Assembly (NCBI RefSeq): GCF_000970685.1
Contig: NZ_LAJB01000004.1
Coordinates: 1-64,000, forward strand
Direction of reading: 5' to 3'
DNA: 64,000 bases
Source of the DNA: Domibacillus indicus
GTDB lineage: Bacteria; Bacillota; Bacilli; Bacillales; Domibacillaceae
Notes under the pieces: model-generated
What the model was told of the DNA's origin: nothing
The model's database searches: none
What the model saw: only the letters and a program-made list of their open reading frames with translations
Shown: positions 55,210 through 63,825 of the stretch, one piece after another
Position numbering within the stretch: position 1 is the first letter of the stretch
Layout of the letters: each line of letters begins with the position of its first letter
Translations under genes and position numbers: made by a program

Positions 55210-56199
55210 ATGCTTTTTATTGATAACAAAGGGATAACGGATCCCCGCATCAATCTGGCCATTGAAGAATACGCCGTAAAGCATTTGAATATTGAAGAGT
55301 CTTATTTGCTTTTTTACATTAATGAGCCATCCATTATTATTGGCAAAAATCAAAACACCATTGAAGAAATAAACGTTGATTATGTAGAGGACCATAACCT
55401 TCATGTGGTTCGGCGCCTGTCCGGAGGGGGCGCAGTTTATCATGATCTTGGCAATTTAAATTTCAGCTTTATAACAAAGGACGATGGTGACAGCTTTCAC
55501 AATTTCCGCAAATTTACCGAGCCGGTTGTAGCGGCGTTGAACAAACTCGGCTTAAATGCGGAGATGAGCGGGCGCAACGATTTAACGGCTAATGGTTTTA
55601 AAATCTCAGGAAATGCCCAGTTTTCCACAAAAGGACGTATGTTTACCCACGGAACGCTGCTGTTCGATACCAATATGGATGAGGTAGTGTCTGTCCTCAA
55701 GGTACGCAAAGACAAAATTGAGTCCAAAGGCATTAAATCAATCCGCAGCCGAGTGGCGAATATATCTGACTTGATTGAACAAAAAATGACTATTACCGAA
55801 TTTAAACAATTTATTTTAAACCAGATCTTTAACGGCGAAGAGCAAGTAAAGGAATATGTGCTGGGGGAAAAAGACTGGAAAATGATTCACCGGATTTCAG
55901 CCGAGCGCTACGGAAACTGGGATTGGAACTACGGCAAATCGCCGGCGTTTAATATCGAACGCTCTCACCGATTTCCGGTCGGGCTTATTGATGTGCGCCT
56001 TCACGTAAAAGGGGGAGACATTCAAACGGCGCGTATTTTCGGCGACTTTTTTGGTGCCGGGGACGTAGCCGAAGTCGAGGAAGCGCTTATCGGAATAAAG
56101 TATGAAAAAAGCGCCGTTCGCCAGGCACTTGAGCAATTGGATATGAAGCATTACTTCGGAAATGTTACCACTGATGATCTCGTTGACTTAATTTATTGA
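55210..56199 (+). CDS. lplJ: Lipoate-protein ligase
   Basis: 329 residues. RRLSGGGAVYHDLGNLNFS near residue 70 and the catalytic Lys in NGFKISGNAQ near 135 identify an ATP-using lipoate ligase with its C-terminal accessory domain. It attaches scavenged lipoate to E2 and GcvH proteins. Length matches Bacillus LplJ (331). GGGAGGTG precedes the ATG. Confidence 0.92.
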   Translation: MLFIDNKGITDPRINLAIEEYAVKHLNIEESYLLFYINEPSIIIGKNQNTIEEINVDYVEDHNLHVVRRLSGGGAVYHDLGNLNFSFITKDDGDSFHNFRKFTEPVVAALNKLGLNAEMSGRNDLTANGFKISGNAQFSTKGRMFTHGTLLFDTNMDEVVSVLKVRKDKIESKGIKSIRSRVANISDLIEQKMTITEFKQFILNQIFNGEEQVKEYVLGEKDWKMIHRISAERYGNWDWNYGKSPAFNIERSHRFPVGLIDVRLHVKGGDIQTARIFGDFFGAGDVAEVEEALIGIKYEKSAVRQALEQLDMKHYFGNVTTDDLVDLIY

Positions 56200-56203
56200 T
56201 AAA

Positions 56204-56238
56204 CAAAACAGCGCCCGGCAGAAAGCCGGGCGCTGTTT
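56204..56238. terminator. Bidirectional terminator between lplJ and the amidase
   Basis: AAACAGCGCCCGGC and GCCGGGCGCTGTTT: perfect 14-bp stem. Confidence 0.88.
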
Positions 56239-56244
56239 GTGCTG

Positions 56245-57276
56245 TTAACGAGAAAAGTAAGAGGCCAGGCCGTCTCGAATTCCGGCTGCCGCTTGCTGCT
56301 GGTATGCAGCTGATGCAATTGAGGATTCTTCAGCAGGATTCGTCAAATAACCGAGCTCAAGCAGGACGGCGGGCCGCTGATTTTCACGAAGAACGTAATA
56401 ATCGCCGTACTGTGTGCCCCGGTTTGCATTCGGCAGCGTCTTATTTAGCCCTTCATTTAACGAGCGGGCAAGCTCCTTGTGAGCCGTATGATAGTAATAA
56501 GCTGTATGGCCGGCTGCCTGCCGGCTCTGTGCCCCGTCGTAATGCAGGCTGATAAAGGCGTCTGCCCCGTGCTGGCGTGCGGTGTCTGTCCGGGCTGGCA
56601 GCGGCACATATTGATCACCGGTCCGGGTTACCACAACGGTTGCTCCACTCGCGGCTAACGCATCACGCAGCTTCTGAGCTGTTTGGAGCGTGACACCTTT
56701 TTCAATGGTGCCATATAAACCAGATGTTCCGCCGTCAACTCCCCCGTGCCCTGGATCCAGAACAATCACTTTTCCCTGCAGGGCTGATGCGGCTGTTTCT
56801 TTTGAAGAAACAACCCAGCCTGCCACATAAGCTTCACTGCCGCTGGCCAGTCGGATTTTAATCCAGTCACCGCTCCGGCCTATTACAGGATAACGCTCCC
56901 CGACAGACCCTTTCACAATGACAGAAGAGGAAGTGGAGGGTCCGCTCCGCAAGTTTGTTCCTTCCGTTTGAATCCGCACAAATTGGCTGGCTGAAGCCGG
57001 CTGCTTTCCGCCTGTGCGAATGAACTGGCCGCTTACCCACGCCGTTTCACTTCCGTAAGAGATCTGAACCCAGCCATTTTGAGAAGAAAGAATGGATACT
57101 TGTTTTCCTGTACTTACCTGCCCAAGAATCGAAGCTGAAAGAGAAGGAGATTCCCGGACATTAACGCGGTCACCAGTTACTGTGCCTGTTTGGGAATGGG
57201 CAGAAGCAGAATGCCCGGCTGCCAGGACAGAGCCCAGTAAAAATACGCAAAAAATGAAGACTTTTATTCTTTCCAT
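56245..57276 (-). CDS. N-acetylmuramoyl-L-alanine amidase with two SH3b domains
   Basis: 343 residues. Signal peptide to about residue 26, SH3b domains at about 32-90 and 97-160 (VNVRESPS, TNLRSGPS), and an Amidase_3 domain from 170. Zinc ligands and catalytic residues are His in DPGHGG, Glu in IEKGVTL, His in SLHYD and Glu in LELGYL. It cuts the bond between MurNAc and L-alanine in the wall, like CwlC/YrvJ-type enzymes. Single gene. Confidence 0.92.
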   Translation of the reverse strand: MERIKVFIFCVFLLGSVLAAGHSASAHSQTGTVTGDRVNVRESPSLSASILGQVSTGKQVSILSSQNGWVQISYGSETAWVSGQFIRTGGKQPASASQFVRIQTEGTNLRSGPSTSSSVIVKGSVGERYPVIGRSGDWIKIRLASGSEAYVAGWVVSSKETAASALQGKVIVLDPGHGGVDGGTSGLYGTIEKGVTLQTAQKLRDALAASGATVVVTRTGDQYVPLPARTDTARQHGADAFISLHYDGAQSRQAAGHTAYYYHTAHKELARSLNEGLNKTLPNANRGTQYGDYYVLRENQRPAVLLELGYLTNPAEESSIASAAYQQQAAAGIRDGLASYFSR

Positions 57277-57452
57277 GATCCACCGCCTATTCGATAAATT
57301 CCCTTATATCGTATCATTTAGCAAAAAAGGGCGCATCAGCAAAAATAATGATTCATTTTGTAAGAATATTGGGCTGAATAAAAGAAAAATTTTGCTTATT
57401 GTGTTGAATTTTTTAGGAATATTGTTAAAGAAAATGAGTGAGCTGGCTGTTT

Positions 57453-57467
57453 TAATAATAATCATTA
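57453..57467. promoter_or_regulatory. PerR-box-like sequence before the catalase gene
   Basis: TAATAATAATCATTA, a loose match to the PerR inverted repeat TTATAATNATTATAA (three mismatches). A/T-rich setting makes chance likely. Confidence 0.3.
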
Positions 57468-57494
57468 AATTTTAAAAATAATTCTAAATGAGTT

Positions 57495-57520
57495 GTTTTG
57501 ATTATTTCGAAAAGTGGTAC
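57495..57520 (+). promoter_or_regulatory. Possible SigB promoter of the catalase gene
   Basis: GTTTTG, 14 nt, TGGTAC against GTTTAA-N12-15-GGGTAT. Large catalases of this type are SigB-dependent in Bacillus. The rest of the 293-bp gap (57277-57569) is A/T-rich with no gene. Confidence 0.35.
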
Positions 57521-57569
57521 GTAATGTAAGAATGTGATATTTATGCTACTAAGAAAAGGGGGCTAAAGC

Positions 57570-59606
57570 ATGGCGATTAATGAAAACAGCAAAAACAAGC
57601 AGCTTGATGAGTTCCGTGTAAAAGACCAGGGAGAAAAGCTGACTACGAATCAAGGGCTTCGTGTGTCGGAAGATGAACATTCCTTAAAAGCGGGAGAACG
57701 CGGGCCCACATTGATAGAGGATTTTCATTTTCGGGAAAAAATGACTCATTTTGACCATGAACGTATCCCTGAACGGGTTGTGCATGCCCGGGGCTTTGCA
57801 GCGCATGGTTATTTCCAGGTATATGAATCAATGAAAGAGTATACAAAAGCGGGGTTTTTACAGGACCCTTCTAAAAAAACACCGGTGTTTGTCCGTTATT
57901 CAACAGTAGCTGGATTCCGTGGCTCGGGTGATACAGTACGTGATGTCCGCGGCTTTGCTACAAAATTTTACACAGAAGAAGGCAACTATGACCTTGTCGG
58001 CAACAATATCCCTGTTTTTTTCATTCAGGACGCTATTAAATTTCCCGATTTAATTCATGCAGTAAAACCGGAACCGCACAATGAAATCCCGCAGGCAGCG
58101 AGTGCCCATGATACATTCTGGGATTTTATTGCCAACAATCAGGAATCAGCCCATATGGTTATGTGGCATCTTTCAGACCGTGCGATTCCCCGCAGCTATC
58201 GAATGATGGAAGGGTTCGGTGTACATACATTCCGGTTTGTAAATGAAGAGGGAAAAGCCCGGTTTGTTAAATTCCATTGGAAGCCGGTGCTGGGCATTAA
58301 ATCGCTTGTCTGGGATGAAGCGCAGAAACTCGCCGGAAAAGACCCGGATTTCCACCGTCGTGATCTGTGGGAAGCGATCGAGATGGGCGACTATCCCGAG
58401 TTTGAGTTTGGCGTTCAGATGATTGATGAGGAAGATGAATTTAAATTTGATTTTGATGTTCTTGATCCGACGAAAATTTGGCCGGAAGAAGACGTGCCGG
58501 TTAAAATCATCGGAAAAATGACATTAAACCGCAATGTGGATAATGTGTTTGCAGAAACGGAGCAGGCTGCTTTCCATCCGGGCCATGTGGTGCCGGGAAT
58601 CGATTTCACCAATGATCCGCTTCTGCAGGGACGCCTTTTCTCTTACACAGACACACAGCTGATCCGCCTGGGCGGCCCGAATTTCCACGAGCTGCCGATT
58701 AACCGGCCGGTCTGCCCGTTTTTTAACAACCAGCGTGATGGATATGGGCGCCAGACGATTAATGTCGGGCAGGTGAGCTACCATAAAAACTCACTGGCCC
58801 AGAACACTCCGTCGCCGGCTTCAGAAGAAGAAGGCGGCTATGCCCACTACCAGGAAAAAGTGGAGGGCCGGAAAGTAGCGCGGCGCAGCGACAGCTTTAA
58901 AGATCATTTTTCACAGGCGGCGCTGTTCTGGAACAGCATGACTGACATAGAGAAAGAACATATTATCAAAGCGTTCAGTTTTGAACTTGGCAAAGTGAAA
59001 AGCAAAGATATCCGCCAGCAGGTTGTGAATATGTTCGCAAATGTAAATGTGGAGCTGGCGACAACTGTAGCGGAAGCCATCGGGGTGCAGGCGCCGTCGG
59101 ATGTGCCAGAATCAGCGGTCACAAAATCCTCTGACGCATTAAGCCAGGAGAAAAATCCGGTGAAAGGCGTCGCAACACGTAAAATTGCCGTGCTTGCCGG
59201 TGAAGGATTTTCAGGAAAAGAAATGACAGAGATCTTTAAAGCCTTTGAAAGAGCGGGAACCCGTCCTGAAGTAGTAAGCACAAAGCAGGGAATAATCAAA
59301 GGAGACGACGGAGCAGAACTTGAAGTCGACCATACTTTCCTGACAGCGGATTCTGTGTTGTTTGACGGTGTTTATGCGGCGGGCGGACTGTCAGCTGATC
59401 CGAAAGCCAGAAAGCAGGCAAAAGCCTTTTTAACGGAAGCATACGAGCACTTTAAAACGATTGGTGCAACAGGAGACGGTGTTGATCTGGCTGCAGATTT
59501 GACAGCAGACGCAGGCGTTATTTCAGAAGCGGTCCCATCAAAAGACTATGCGGACAAGTTTTTGACAGCGCTGGCTGAGCACCGCCACTGGAACCGCCAA
59601 GTATAA
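57570..59606 (+). CDS. katE: Large-subunit (clade 2, KatE/HPII type) catalase
   Basis: 678 residues. Heme-catalase core with His72 (VVHARG), Asn145 (GNNIPVFF) and proximal Tyr359 (LFSYTDTQ), plus the extra C-terminal flavodoxin-like/DJ-1-like domain from about 535 that marks large-subunit catalases. Splits hydrogen peroxide in the cytoplasm or in the spore. GGGGG precedes the ATG. Length matches Bacillus KatE (686). Confidence 0.94.
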   Translation: MAINENSKNKQLDEFRVKDQGEKLTTNQGLRVSEDEHSLKAGERGPTLIEDFHFREKMTHFDHERIPERVVHARGFAAHGYFQVYESMKEYTKAGFLQDPSKKTPVFVRYSTVAGFRGSGDTVRDVRGFATKFYTEEGNYDLVGNNIPVFFIQDAIKFPDLIHAVKPEPHNEIPQAASAHDTFWDFIANNQESAHMVMWHLSDRAIPRSYRMMEGFGVHTFRFVNEEGKARFVKFHWKPVLGIKSLVWDEAQKLAGKDPDFHRRDLWEAIEMGDYPEFEFGVQMIDEEDEFKFDFDVLDPTKIWPEEDVPVKIIGKMTLNRNVDNVFAETEQAAFHPGHVVPGIDFTNDPLLQGRLFSYTDTQLIRLGGPNFHELPINRPVCPFFNNQRDGYGRQTINVGQVSYHKNSLAQNTPSPASEEEGGYAHYQEKVEGRKVARRSDSFKDHFSQAALFWNSMTDIEKEHIIKAFSFELGKVKSKDIRQQVVNMFANVNVELATTVAEAIGVQAPSDVPESAVTKSSDALSQEKNPVKGVATRKIAVLAGEGFSGKEMTEIFKAFERAGTRPEVVSTKQGIIKGDDGAELEVDHTFLTADSVLFDGVYAAGGLSADPKARKQAKAFLTEAYEHFKTIGATGDGVDLAADLTADAGVISEAVPSKDYADKFLTALAEHRHWNRQV

Positions 59607-59616
59607 GGAGATTGTT

Positions 59617-59648
59617 AACTGCCGGAATGCTTCGCCGGCAGTTTTTTT
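59617..59648 (+). terminator. Catalase terminator
   Basis: AACTGCCGG pairs with CCGGCAGTT, followed by T7. Confidence 0.85.
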
Positions 59649-59694
59649 ATGTTTTGAAAACGTAAGAAATCGAGAGGCTGTCCGGGACTGCCTG

Positions 59695-59991
59695 CTAGTT
59701 AATAAGGCTCTGGCTTGTTTCAGCGATAGCAGCATCGACCTTTGCCTGCTCATGTAAATCATAAGGGTGATAATAGCCGTTTTTGATCATATAGTTACTG
59801 ATGCTTCTGTGGGTGGAAATGCCTGTCATTAATTGCTCGCGCAGCACAGAACGCAATTCAGGGGTTGCTGCTTCTGTAAGGGCGAACGCCGTATCTTTTA
59901 TGCCGCATTTAACCGAAATTAAAAAGTCAGATGCAATGACCTGATCAGTCAGGCTCCCCATTCCTGCTGCACTTTTAAATAAATCATTCAT
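59695..59991 (-). CDS. CotF-type spore coat protein
   Basis: 98 residues with the coat F domain: QVIASDFLISVKCGI and MIKNGYYHPYD. Two-helix ferritin-like proteins of the outer spore coat. Overlaps the gene before it by 4 nt. Paralogous to 60565-60924 on the other strand; both resemble YraF/YraD, which flank adhB in Bacillus subtilis. Confidence 0.88.
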   Translation of the reverse strand: MNDLFKSAAGMGSLTDQVIASDFLISVKCGIKDTAFALTEAATPELRSVLREQLMTGISTHRSISNYMIKNGYYHPYDLHEQAKVDAAIAETSQSLIN

Positions 59992-60194
59992 TGCTTCACT
60001 CCTCCTTCCGGCAAGAACTGCTTCAGCTGCTCCAGATGCTGATGGCCCGTCCGGGCATCTGCATCCAGCAGAGCTTTTAATTCAGGGTCTTGTGCCAGCT
60101 TGCTCATCGTAAAAGCCTTTGTTGTGCAGATGCTTTTAAAAACGACTAATTCATGCACGTCCAGCGTTTCGTGCTGCCCCAGACTTTTTCTCAC
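59988..60194 (-). CDS. Small YraG/YraE-like coat-associated protein
   Basis: 68 residues from GTG 60194 (AGAGGTG 6 nt upstream). HETLDVHELVVFKSICTTKAF matches the first half of its paralogue at 60339. Likely a spore-coat partner of the CotF-type protein downstream. Four-nt overlap shows co-translation. Confidence 0.8.
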   Translation of the reverse strand: MRKSLGQHETLDVHELVVFKSICTTKAFTMSKLAQDPELKALLDADARTGHQHLEQLKQFLPEGGVKQ

Positions 60195-60253
60195 GTGTAT
60201 CACCTCTTCAATTATTCATGTACCTGTTTATTTTGGCTGATTGTCTTTTGCTT

Positions 60254-60278
60254 ATTCACAGCTGTCCCGTCGGTGAAT
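60254..60278. promoter_or_regulatory. Symmetric element between divergent coat gene pairs
   Basis: ATTCAC (60254-60259) and GTGAAT (60273-60278) form an inverted repeat in the middle of the 144-bp divergent promoter region. Sporulation sigma boxes could not be assigned. Confidence 0.3.
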
Positions 60279-60338
60279 GAATAAAACGCAATAGCGAAGG
60301 AAAAATGAATATGGTGACTAACATTGGGGGTGCCGGAT

Positions 60339-60545
60339 ATGAATCAAGAAAAACTGGCTTTTCACGAAACAATGGAGCTGCATGAGCTGGTGAACTTTAA
60401 AACAGTCTCATTGCTGAAGACGAAAATGATGCAGGGTGTTTGTTTTGACAGTGATTTAAAAGCCATGATGGAGAAGGATACACAGCAGTCGATTCATCAG
60501 CTGAATGAATTATTAGAGCTGTATAAAGGAGCAAGGACATTTTAA
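60339..60545 (+). CDS. Small YraG/YraE-like coat-associated protein (paralogue)
   Basis: 68 residues from ATG 60339 (GGGGGTG 6 nt upstream). FHETMELHELVNFKTVSLLKTK matches the divergent paralogue. First gene of a unit leading to the CotF-type gene and adhB. Confidence 0.8.
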   Translation: MNQEKLAFHETMELHELVNFKTVSLLKTKMMQGVCFDSDLKAMMEKDTQQSIHQLNELLELYKGARTF

Positions 60546-60564
60546 GCCTGTGGAGGTGAATGCA

Positions 60565-60924
60565 ATGAACGATTATTTAGATCCCATTAATTCGGTTGGA
60601 ATGCCAGAGCTTGTCGATTCTGCCATTGCTCTTGAGTTTTTGATGACTGTTAAAAACGGGATTCGAAACTGTGCGGCTGCTTTGACGCAGTCGGCTGATC
60701 CAGAAGTGCAATTAGCCCTTATGGAACATTTAGAGCAGGGTATTGACCTGCACGGAGAAGTAACCGAATTGATGATGAATAAAGGCTGGTTTTATCCTTA
60801 TGACATGGACAAACAAATGCAAATAGACAGAAAATCTGCCGAAACAGCTTTGGATATCGCCCGGCTGCCGCTTTTCCCGAATAACACTAATCGAAAAGGG
60901 CTGTTCCCGACCCCGCCAAATTAA
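60565..60924 (+). CDS. CotF-type spore coat protein (paralogue)
   Basis: 119 residues from ATG 60565 (GGAGGTG upstream). DSAIALEFLMTVKNGIRNCA and MMNKGWFYPYDMDKQ are the coat F pattern. It carries a 20-residue C-terminal tail absent from the minus-strand paralogue, ending TPPN. Located 29 nt before adhB, as YraF is in Bacillus subtilis. Confidence 0.88.
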   Translation: MNDYLDPINSVGMPELVDSAIALEFLMTVKNGIRNCAAALTQSADPEVQLALMEHLEQGIDLHGEVTELMMNKGWFYPYDMDKQMQIDRKSAETALDIARLPLFPNNTNRKGLFPTPPN

Positions 60925-60953
60925 CCGACCTTACAGGAAAGGAGGAGAAAAAA

Positions 60954-62090
60954 ATGAAAGCTGTCACGTTTCAGGGAGTTAAAAACGTAGCGGTAAAAGA
61001 AGTAAAAGCACCTCAAATTCAAAAGCCGGATGATATTATCGTCAAGCTTACTTTAACGGCCATCTGTGGATCAGATTTGCATTTGATCCATGGAATGATC
61101 CCTAATATTCAGCCGGACTACATTATCGGCCATGAGCCAATGGGGATTGTAGAAGAAGTGGGTCCTGCTGTGACAAAAGTGAAAAAAGGGGACCGGGTCA
61201 TTGTTCCGTTTAACATCAGCTGCGGAGAGTGCTGGTTTTGCAAGCATGATCTCGAAAGCCAGTGTGACAACTCTAATGACAACGGAGATATGGGCGCATT
61301 TTTTGGGTATTCCGGCAGTACAGGAGGATATCCCGGCGGACAGGCAGAATATATGCGGGTTCCTTATGGAAATTTCACTCCATTTAAAATTCCTGAAAGC
61401 AGCGAAGTGGAAGACGAAAAACTGGTTCTCCTCTCAGATATTATTCCGACCGCTTATTGGAGTGTAGATAACTCCGGCTTAAAAGAAGGGGATACGGCGA
61501 TTATTCTTGGCTGCGGGCCTGTCGGGCTGCTGGCACAGAAGTTTGCCTGGCTGAAAGGCGCCAAACGGGTAATAGCAGTCGATTATGTGGACTACCGGCT
61601 GCGCCACGCCCAGAAAACGAATAGAGTTGAAATTGTCAATTTTGAACGTGAACAAAACATTGGCAGCTACTTGAAGGAAATGACAGGCGGCGGTGCCGAG
61701 GTTGTCATTGACTGTGTCGGAATGGACGGGAAAATGTCACCGATGGAATTTCTTTCTGTAGGCATGAAGCTTCAGGGCGGGGCGCTTGGCGGTCTGGTCA
61801 TTGCCAGCCAGGCAGTGAAAAAAGGCGGTACCATTCAAGTGACAGGCGTCTACGGGGGCATGTATAATGCGTTCCCGCTGGGAGATATTTTTCAGCGCAA
61901 TGTCAACATTCGAACCGGACAGGCGCCGGTTATTCACTATATGCCTTATTTGCACGAGCTGATTGCGAAAGGGAAATTTGACCCTTCCGATATTGTCACC
62001 CACATCCTGCCGCTTGATGAGGCGGCGAGAGGGTATGAAATGTTTGACACAAAAACACATGACTGCATAAAAGTTATTTTAAAGCCTTAA
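60954..62090 (+). CDS. adhB: Zinc-dependent alcohol dehydrogenase (AdhB type)
   Basis: 378 residues, MDR family. Catalytic zinc site Cys38 (CGSDLH) and GHEPMG; structural zinc loop with four Cys (SCGECWFCKHDLESQC); NAD motif GCGPVGLL near 183. The insertion and length match formaldehyde dehydrogenase-like AdhB of Bacillus (378 aa). Its tie to coat genes suggests expression during sporulation. AAAGGAGGAG precedes the ATG. Confidence 0.92.
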   Translation: MKAVTFQGVKNVAVKEVKAPQIQKPDDIIVKLTLTAICGSDLHLIHGMIPNIQPDYIIGHEPMGIVEEVGPAVTKVKKGDRVIVPFNISCGECWFCKHDLESQCDNSNDNGDMGAFFGYSGSTGGYPGGQAEYMRVPYGNFTPFKIPESSEVEDEKLVLLSDIIPTAYWSVDNSGLKEGDTAIILGCGPVGLLAQKFAWLKGAKRVIAVDYVDYRLRHAQKTNRVEIVNFEREQNIGSYLKEMTGGGAEVVIDCVGMDGKMSPMEFLSVGMKLQGGALGGLVIASQAVKKGGTIQVTGVYGGMYNAFPLGDIFQRNVNIRTGQAPVIHYMPYLHELIAKGKFDPSDIVTHILPLDEAARGYEMFDTKTHDCIKVILKP

Positions 62091-62095
62091 AAGAA

Positions 62096-62129
62096 AAGAA
62101 GCGGCCTATTAAAGCGCCGCTTCTTTTTT
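62096..62129. terminator. Bidirectional terminator between adhB and the carbonic anhydrase
   Basis: GAAGCGGC and GCCGCTTC stem with A/T tracts on both sides; contains the stop codon of the minus-strand gene in its loop. Confidence 0.8.
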
Positions 62130-62684
62130 GTAGCCGTCCACTACAAGATCCAGCTTGCCGGTTGAAGGATCAATCACAAGCCCGTGAACCGGAATCGTGT
62201 TTACCATAAGTGGATGGGATTTTACCATGTTTACACTGTGGGCAACACTTTCTTCCACACTGCTGAAGCCGCTCAGCCATTTATCCACTTCAATTCCCGA
62301 GTTGCGAAGTGTGTCAACCACTTCCTGCTGAATGCCCCGCTCTTTCATTGCTTCAATGATTACATCGCTTGAAAGAGAACTCATGCCGCAGTCATGATGC
62401 CCCACGATCAGCACTTCATCGGCCTGAAGCTGATACACAGCAACAAGCAGGCTGCGCATAATGGAACCAAACGGATGGTTGACAATCGCACCGGCATTGC
62501 GGACAATTTTAACATCTCCATTTTTAAAGTTCATTGCTTCTGTTACGAGCTCAACAAGGCGTGTATCCATACAGGTTAAAATTACGACACGTTTATCGGG
62601 GAATTTTGTTGTCGCAAACTTTTCATACTCCTTGGTTTCTACAAAGGTTTCGTTAAATGACAAAATATCATGAAGTAATGACAA
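62109..62684 (-). CDS. Beta-carbonic anhydrase (YtiB type)
   Basis: 191 residues. Zinc ligands Cys38 (LTCMDTR), His96 and Cys99 (GHHDCGM); Asp40-Arg42 catalytic dyad. Interconverts CO2 and bicarbonate in the cytoplasm. Length and sequence type match Bacillus YtiB. GGAGC precedes the start. Confidence 0.92.
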   Translation of the reverse strand: MSLLHDILSFNETFVETKEYEKFATTKFPDKRVVILTCMDTRLVELVTEAMNFKNGDVKIVRNAGAIVNHPFGSIMRSLLVAVYQLQADEVLIVGHHDCGMSSLSSDVIIEAMKERGIQQEVVDTLRNSGIEVDKWLSGFSSVEESVAHSVNMVKSHPLMVNTIPVHGLVIDPSTGKLDLVVDGYKKEAAL

Positions 62685-62742
62685 TGGTAATCGCTCCTTT
62701 TATAATCTTCTTTATTATTGTGAAGCATTTCTTAATTTTTTG

Positions 62743-63063
62743 TCAAATCATTTTCAATGCTTGTGTAATATTTTCTTTCAGTTTATCAATTGGGACAAAA
62801 CGTGCCATGCGGAAGATTTCTTTTCCCCGAATAAAAAGAAGAACAGCCGGGGCAGAGAAAATAGTCAGCTGGCCGGCAAGCTCTGGCAGCTCTGCTGTAT
62901 CGGCATGAACTGCTGTTACGTGAGGAAAATCAGCCAGCAGGGTCTCCACCCGGGGTCTTAAAGCGTGGCAGACAGAACAGTCAGGCATTGAAGTATAAAG
63001 CAAAACCGCTTCATTGGAAGCGACGGCGTCTGAAAATTCTGTGTATGAGGAAATAGGCTTCAT
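62743..63063 (-). CDS. Thioredoxin-like protein
   Basis: 106 residues from ATG 63063 (AAGGAG 8 nt upstream). Active-site Cys29 and Cys32 (DCSVC) replace WCGPC, and the cis-Pro is in SAPAVLLF. Probably a thiol-disulfide oxidoreductase with a non-classical redox potential. Divergent from queF. Confidence 0.85.
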   Translation of the reverse strand: MKPISSYTEFSDAVASNEAVLLYTSMPDCSVCHALRPRVETLLADFPHVTAVHADTAELPELAGQLTIFSAPAVLLFIRGKEIFRMARFVPIDKLKENITQALKMI

Positions 63064-63098
63064 TTTGATCACTCCTTTATTCCATTGTAATGCGGCTT

Positions 63099-63107
63099 TG
63101 GTATAAT
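63099..63107 (+). promoter_or_regulatory. Probable queF promoter (extended -10)
   Basis: TGGTATAAT; the -35 is weak. The leader is too short for a preQ1 riboswitch. Confidence 0.45.
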
Positions 63108-63146
63108 AGAAAAGAAAGAAGCTTTGGAAGGAGGAATCTTGCAATA

Positions 63147-63644
63147 ATGGCAGGACGCAATGAAGAAGAACTAAAAGACATTACACTCCTTGGCAATCAA
63201 GGGACCAAATATGTGTTTGACTACGATCCGTCTGTTTTAGAGACGTTTGACAATAAACATCAAAACCGGGATTACTTCGTAAAATTCAATTGTCCCGAGT
63301 TTACCTCTCTTTGCCCAATGACCGGGCAGCCGGATTTTGCGACCATTTATATCAGCTATATTCCCGATGTCAAAATGGTGGAAAGCAAATCACTGAAGCT
63401 GTACCTGTTCAGCTTCCGCAATCACGGTGATTTCCACGAGGACTGCATGAATATTATCATGAATGACCTGATTGAACTGATGGACCCGCGCTACATTGAA
63501 GTATGGGGCAAATTCACGCCGCGTGGCGGGATTTCGATTGACCCGTACACGAACTACGGGAAGCCTGGCACGAAATACGAGAAAATGGCCGAGTACCGCA
63601 TGATGAACCATGATCTGTATCCGGAAACGGTGGATAACCGGTAA
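63147..63644 (+). CDS. queF: NADPH-dependent 7-cyano-7-deazaguanine reductase
   Basis: 165 residues from ATG 63147 (AAGGAGG, 12 nt spacing). Catalytic Cys56 (FTSLCP) and Asp63 (QPD) and the NADPH motif [17 protein letters not shown] are present. Reduces preQ0 to preQ1 in queuosine synthesis. Almost identical in type and length to Bacillus QueF. Other que genes are not adjacent here. Confidence 0.96.
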   Translation: MAGRNEEELKDITLLGNQGTKYVFDYDPSVLETFDNKHQNRDYFVKFNCPEFTSLCPMTGQPDFATIYISYIPDVKMVESKSLKLYLFSFRNHGDFHEDCMNIIMNDLIELMDPRYIEVWGKFTPRGGISIDPYTNYGKPGTKYEKMAEYRMMNHDLYPETVDNR

Positions 63645-63658
63645 GAGGGACAGAAACG

Positions 63659-63728
63659 AGCGTGGTCGCATGAAATGTGACCACGGTAATCTGCTGAGAA
63701 AGAGATGTCTTAATAAGACGTCTCTTTT
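63659..63728 (+). terminator. Tandem hairpins after queF
   Basis: First stem CGTGGTC...GACCACG (about 63661-63685); second AAAGAGATGTCTT with AAGACGTCTCTTT (one G-U) followed by a T-rich run, the likely terminator. Confidence 0.7.
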
Positions 63729-63825
63729 CATTTTTTCAATTGCAAGATGTCTTTATCTAATTTTTGCAGAGGAGTTACACCATTTAATTTACAGGCCAGC
63801 TAAAATAATACTCTTGATAAATTTT

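Noticed and set aside
57092-57475. Open frame running from inside the amidase gene into the A/T-rich gap
   Set aside because: Mostly antisense to the amidase signal region and has no SD; chance frame.
63061-63147. preQ1 riboswitch before queF
   Set aside because: The leader is only about 35 nt after the -10 and lacks the preQ1 aptamer pattern.
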